A DNA stretch of 5,087 bases from an uncultured Spirochaetaceae bacterium (GTDB taxonomy: Bacteria > Spirochaetota > Spirochaetia > Treponematales > UBA12059): positions 1-5,087 of the forward strand of contig CALKWG010000292.1 in the NCBI GenBank assembly GCA_938004315.1, given 5' to 3'. Below the pieces are notes generated by a model. That model saw only the letters and a program-made list of their open reading frames with translations. It did not search any database and was not told the origin of the DNA. Positions 5,021 to 5,087 of this stretch are shown piece after piece; within the stretch, counting starts at the first letter, position 1, and every line of letters begins with the position of its first letter. Position numbers and translations under genes: made by a program.

Positions 5021-5087
5021 AAGGCTTCGCGAAAGCGGCTTTAGATCGAAGGCGCGGCCCGCAGACGAATCAAGCCGTTTCTAATAA

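Noticed and set aside
4902..5087. Known structured RNA (tRNA, SRP RNA, tmRNA, 5S) in the right-edge gap
   Set aside because: No cloverleaf, no GGAAG-type SRP loop, no tmRNA ends and no 5S motifs could be found by eye.

Overview
This is a GC-rich bacterial window with tightly packed genes. Codon use does not look like a typical GC-rich proteobacterium: ATA (Ile) and AGG (Arg) are used freely, although most third positions are G or C. The gene content (mnmE-mnmG, two adjacent CDP-alcohol phosphatidyltransferases, an unfamiliar charged helical protein, a HAD-IIB phosphatase) would suit a high-GC spirochaete or a similar non-proteobacterial lineage. That is an impression, not a proof. I see no mobile element, tRNA, rRNA or CRISPR array.

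Positions 1-2032 (+): the last 59 codons of mnmE, then the complete mnmG. The two products form the enzyme complex that modifies U34 of several tRNAs. They lie 2 nt apart, so they are almost certainly one transcript.

Positions 4041 down to about 1921 (-): a compact three-gene unit, pgsA, then a second CDP-alcohol phosphatidyltransferase, then a 203-aa protein of unknown function. The genes are 2 nt apart or overlap by 11 nt. Both ends of the unit are visible. A near-consensus sigma-70 promoter (TTGACC, 17 nt, TATAGT) places the start of transcription on the A of the pgsA ATG, which predicts a leaderless mRNA. A hairpin plus U-tract terminator lies inside the 3' end of mnmG, on the strand opposite its coding strand. 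The mnmG stop and the stop of the 203-aa gene share the four bases TTAG.

Positions 4107-4901 (+): a HAD-IIB phosphatase gene transcribed divergently from pgsA across 65 bp, with a good Shine-Dalgarno sequence. Its substrate is unknown.

Positions 4902-5087: 186 bases without a convincing gene. They hold a perfect TTGACA box with a weaker -10 box, overlapping potential hairpins, and a ten-codon ORF with its own SD. This may be the leader of a gene beyond the window. A 12-bp direct repeat joins the end of the HAD gene to this region.

The protein-coding genes are mostly ordinary housekeeping functions. The most interesting points are regulatory: the antisense terminator written into conserved mnmG codons, the predicted leaderless pgsA, and the possible attenuator-like leader at the right edge.
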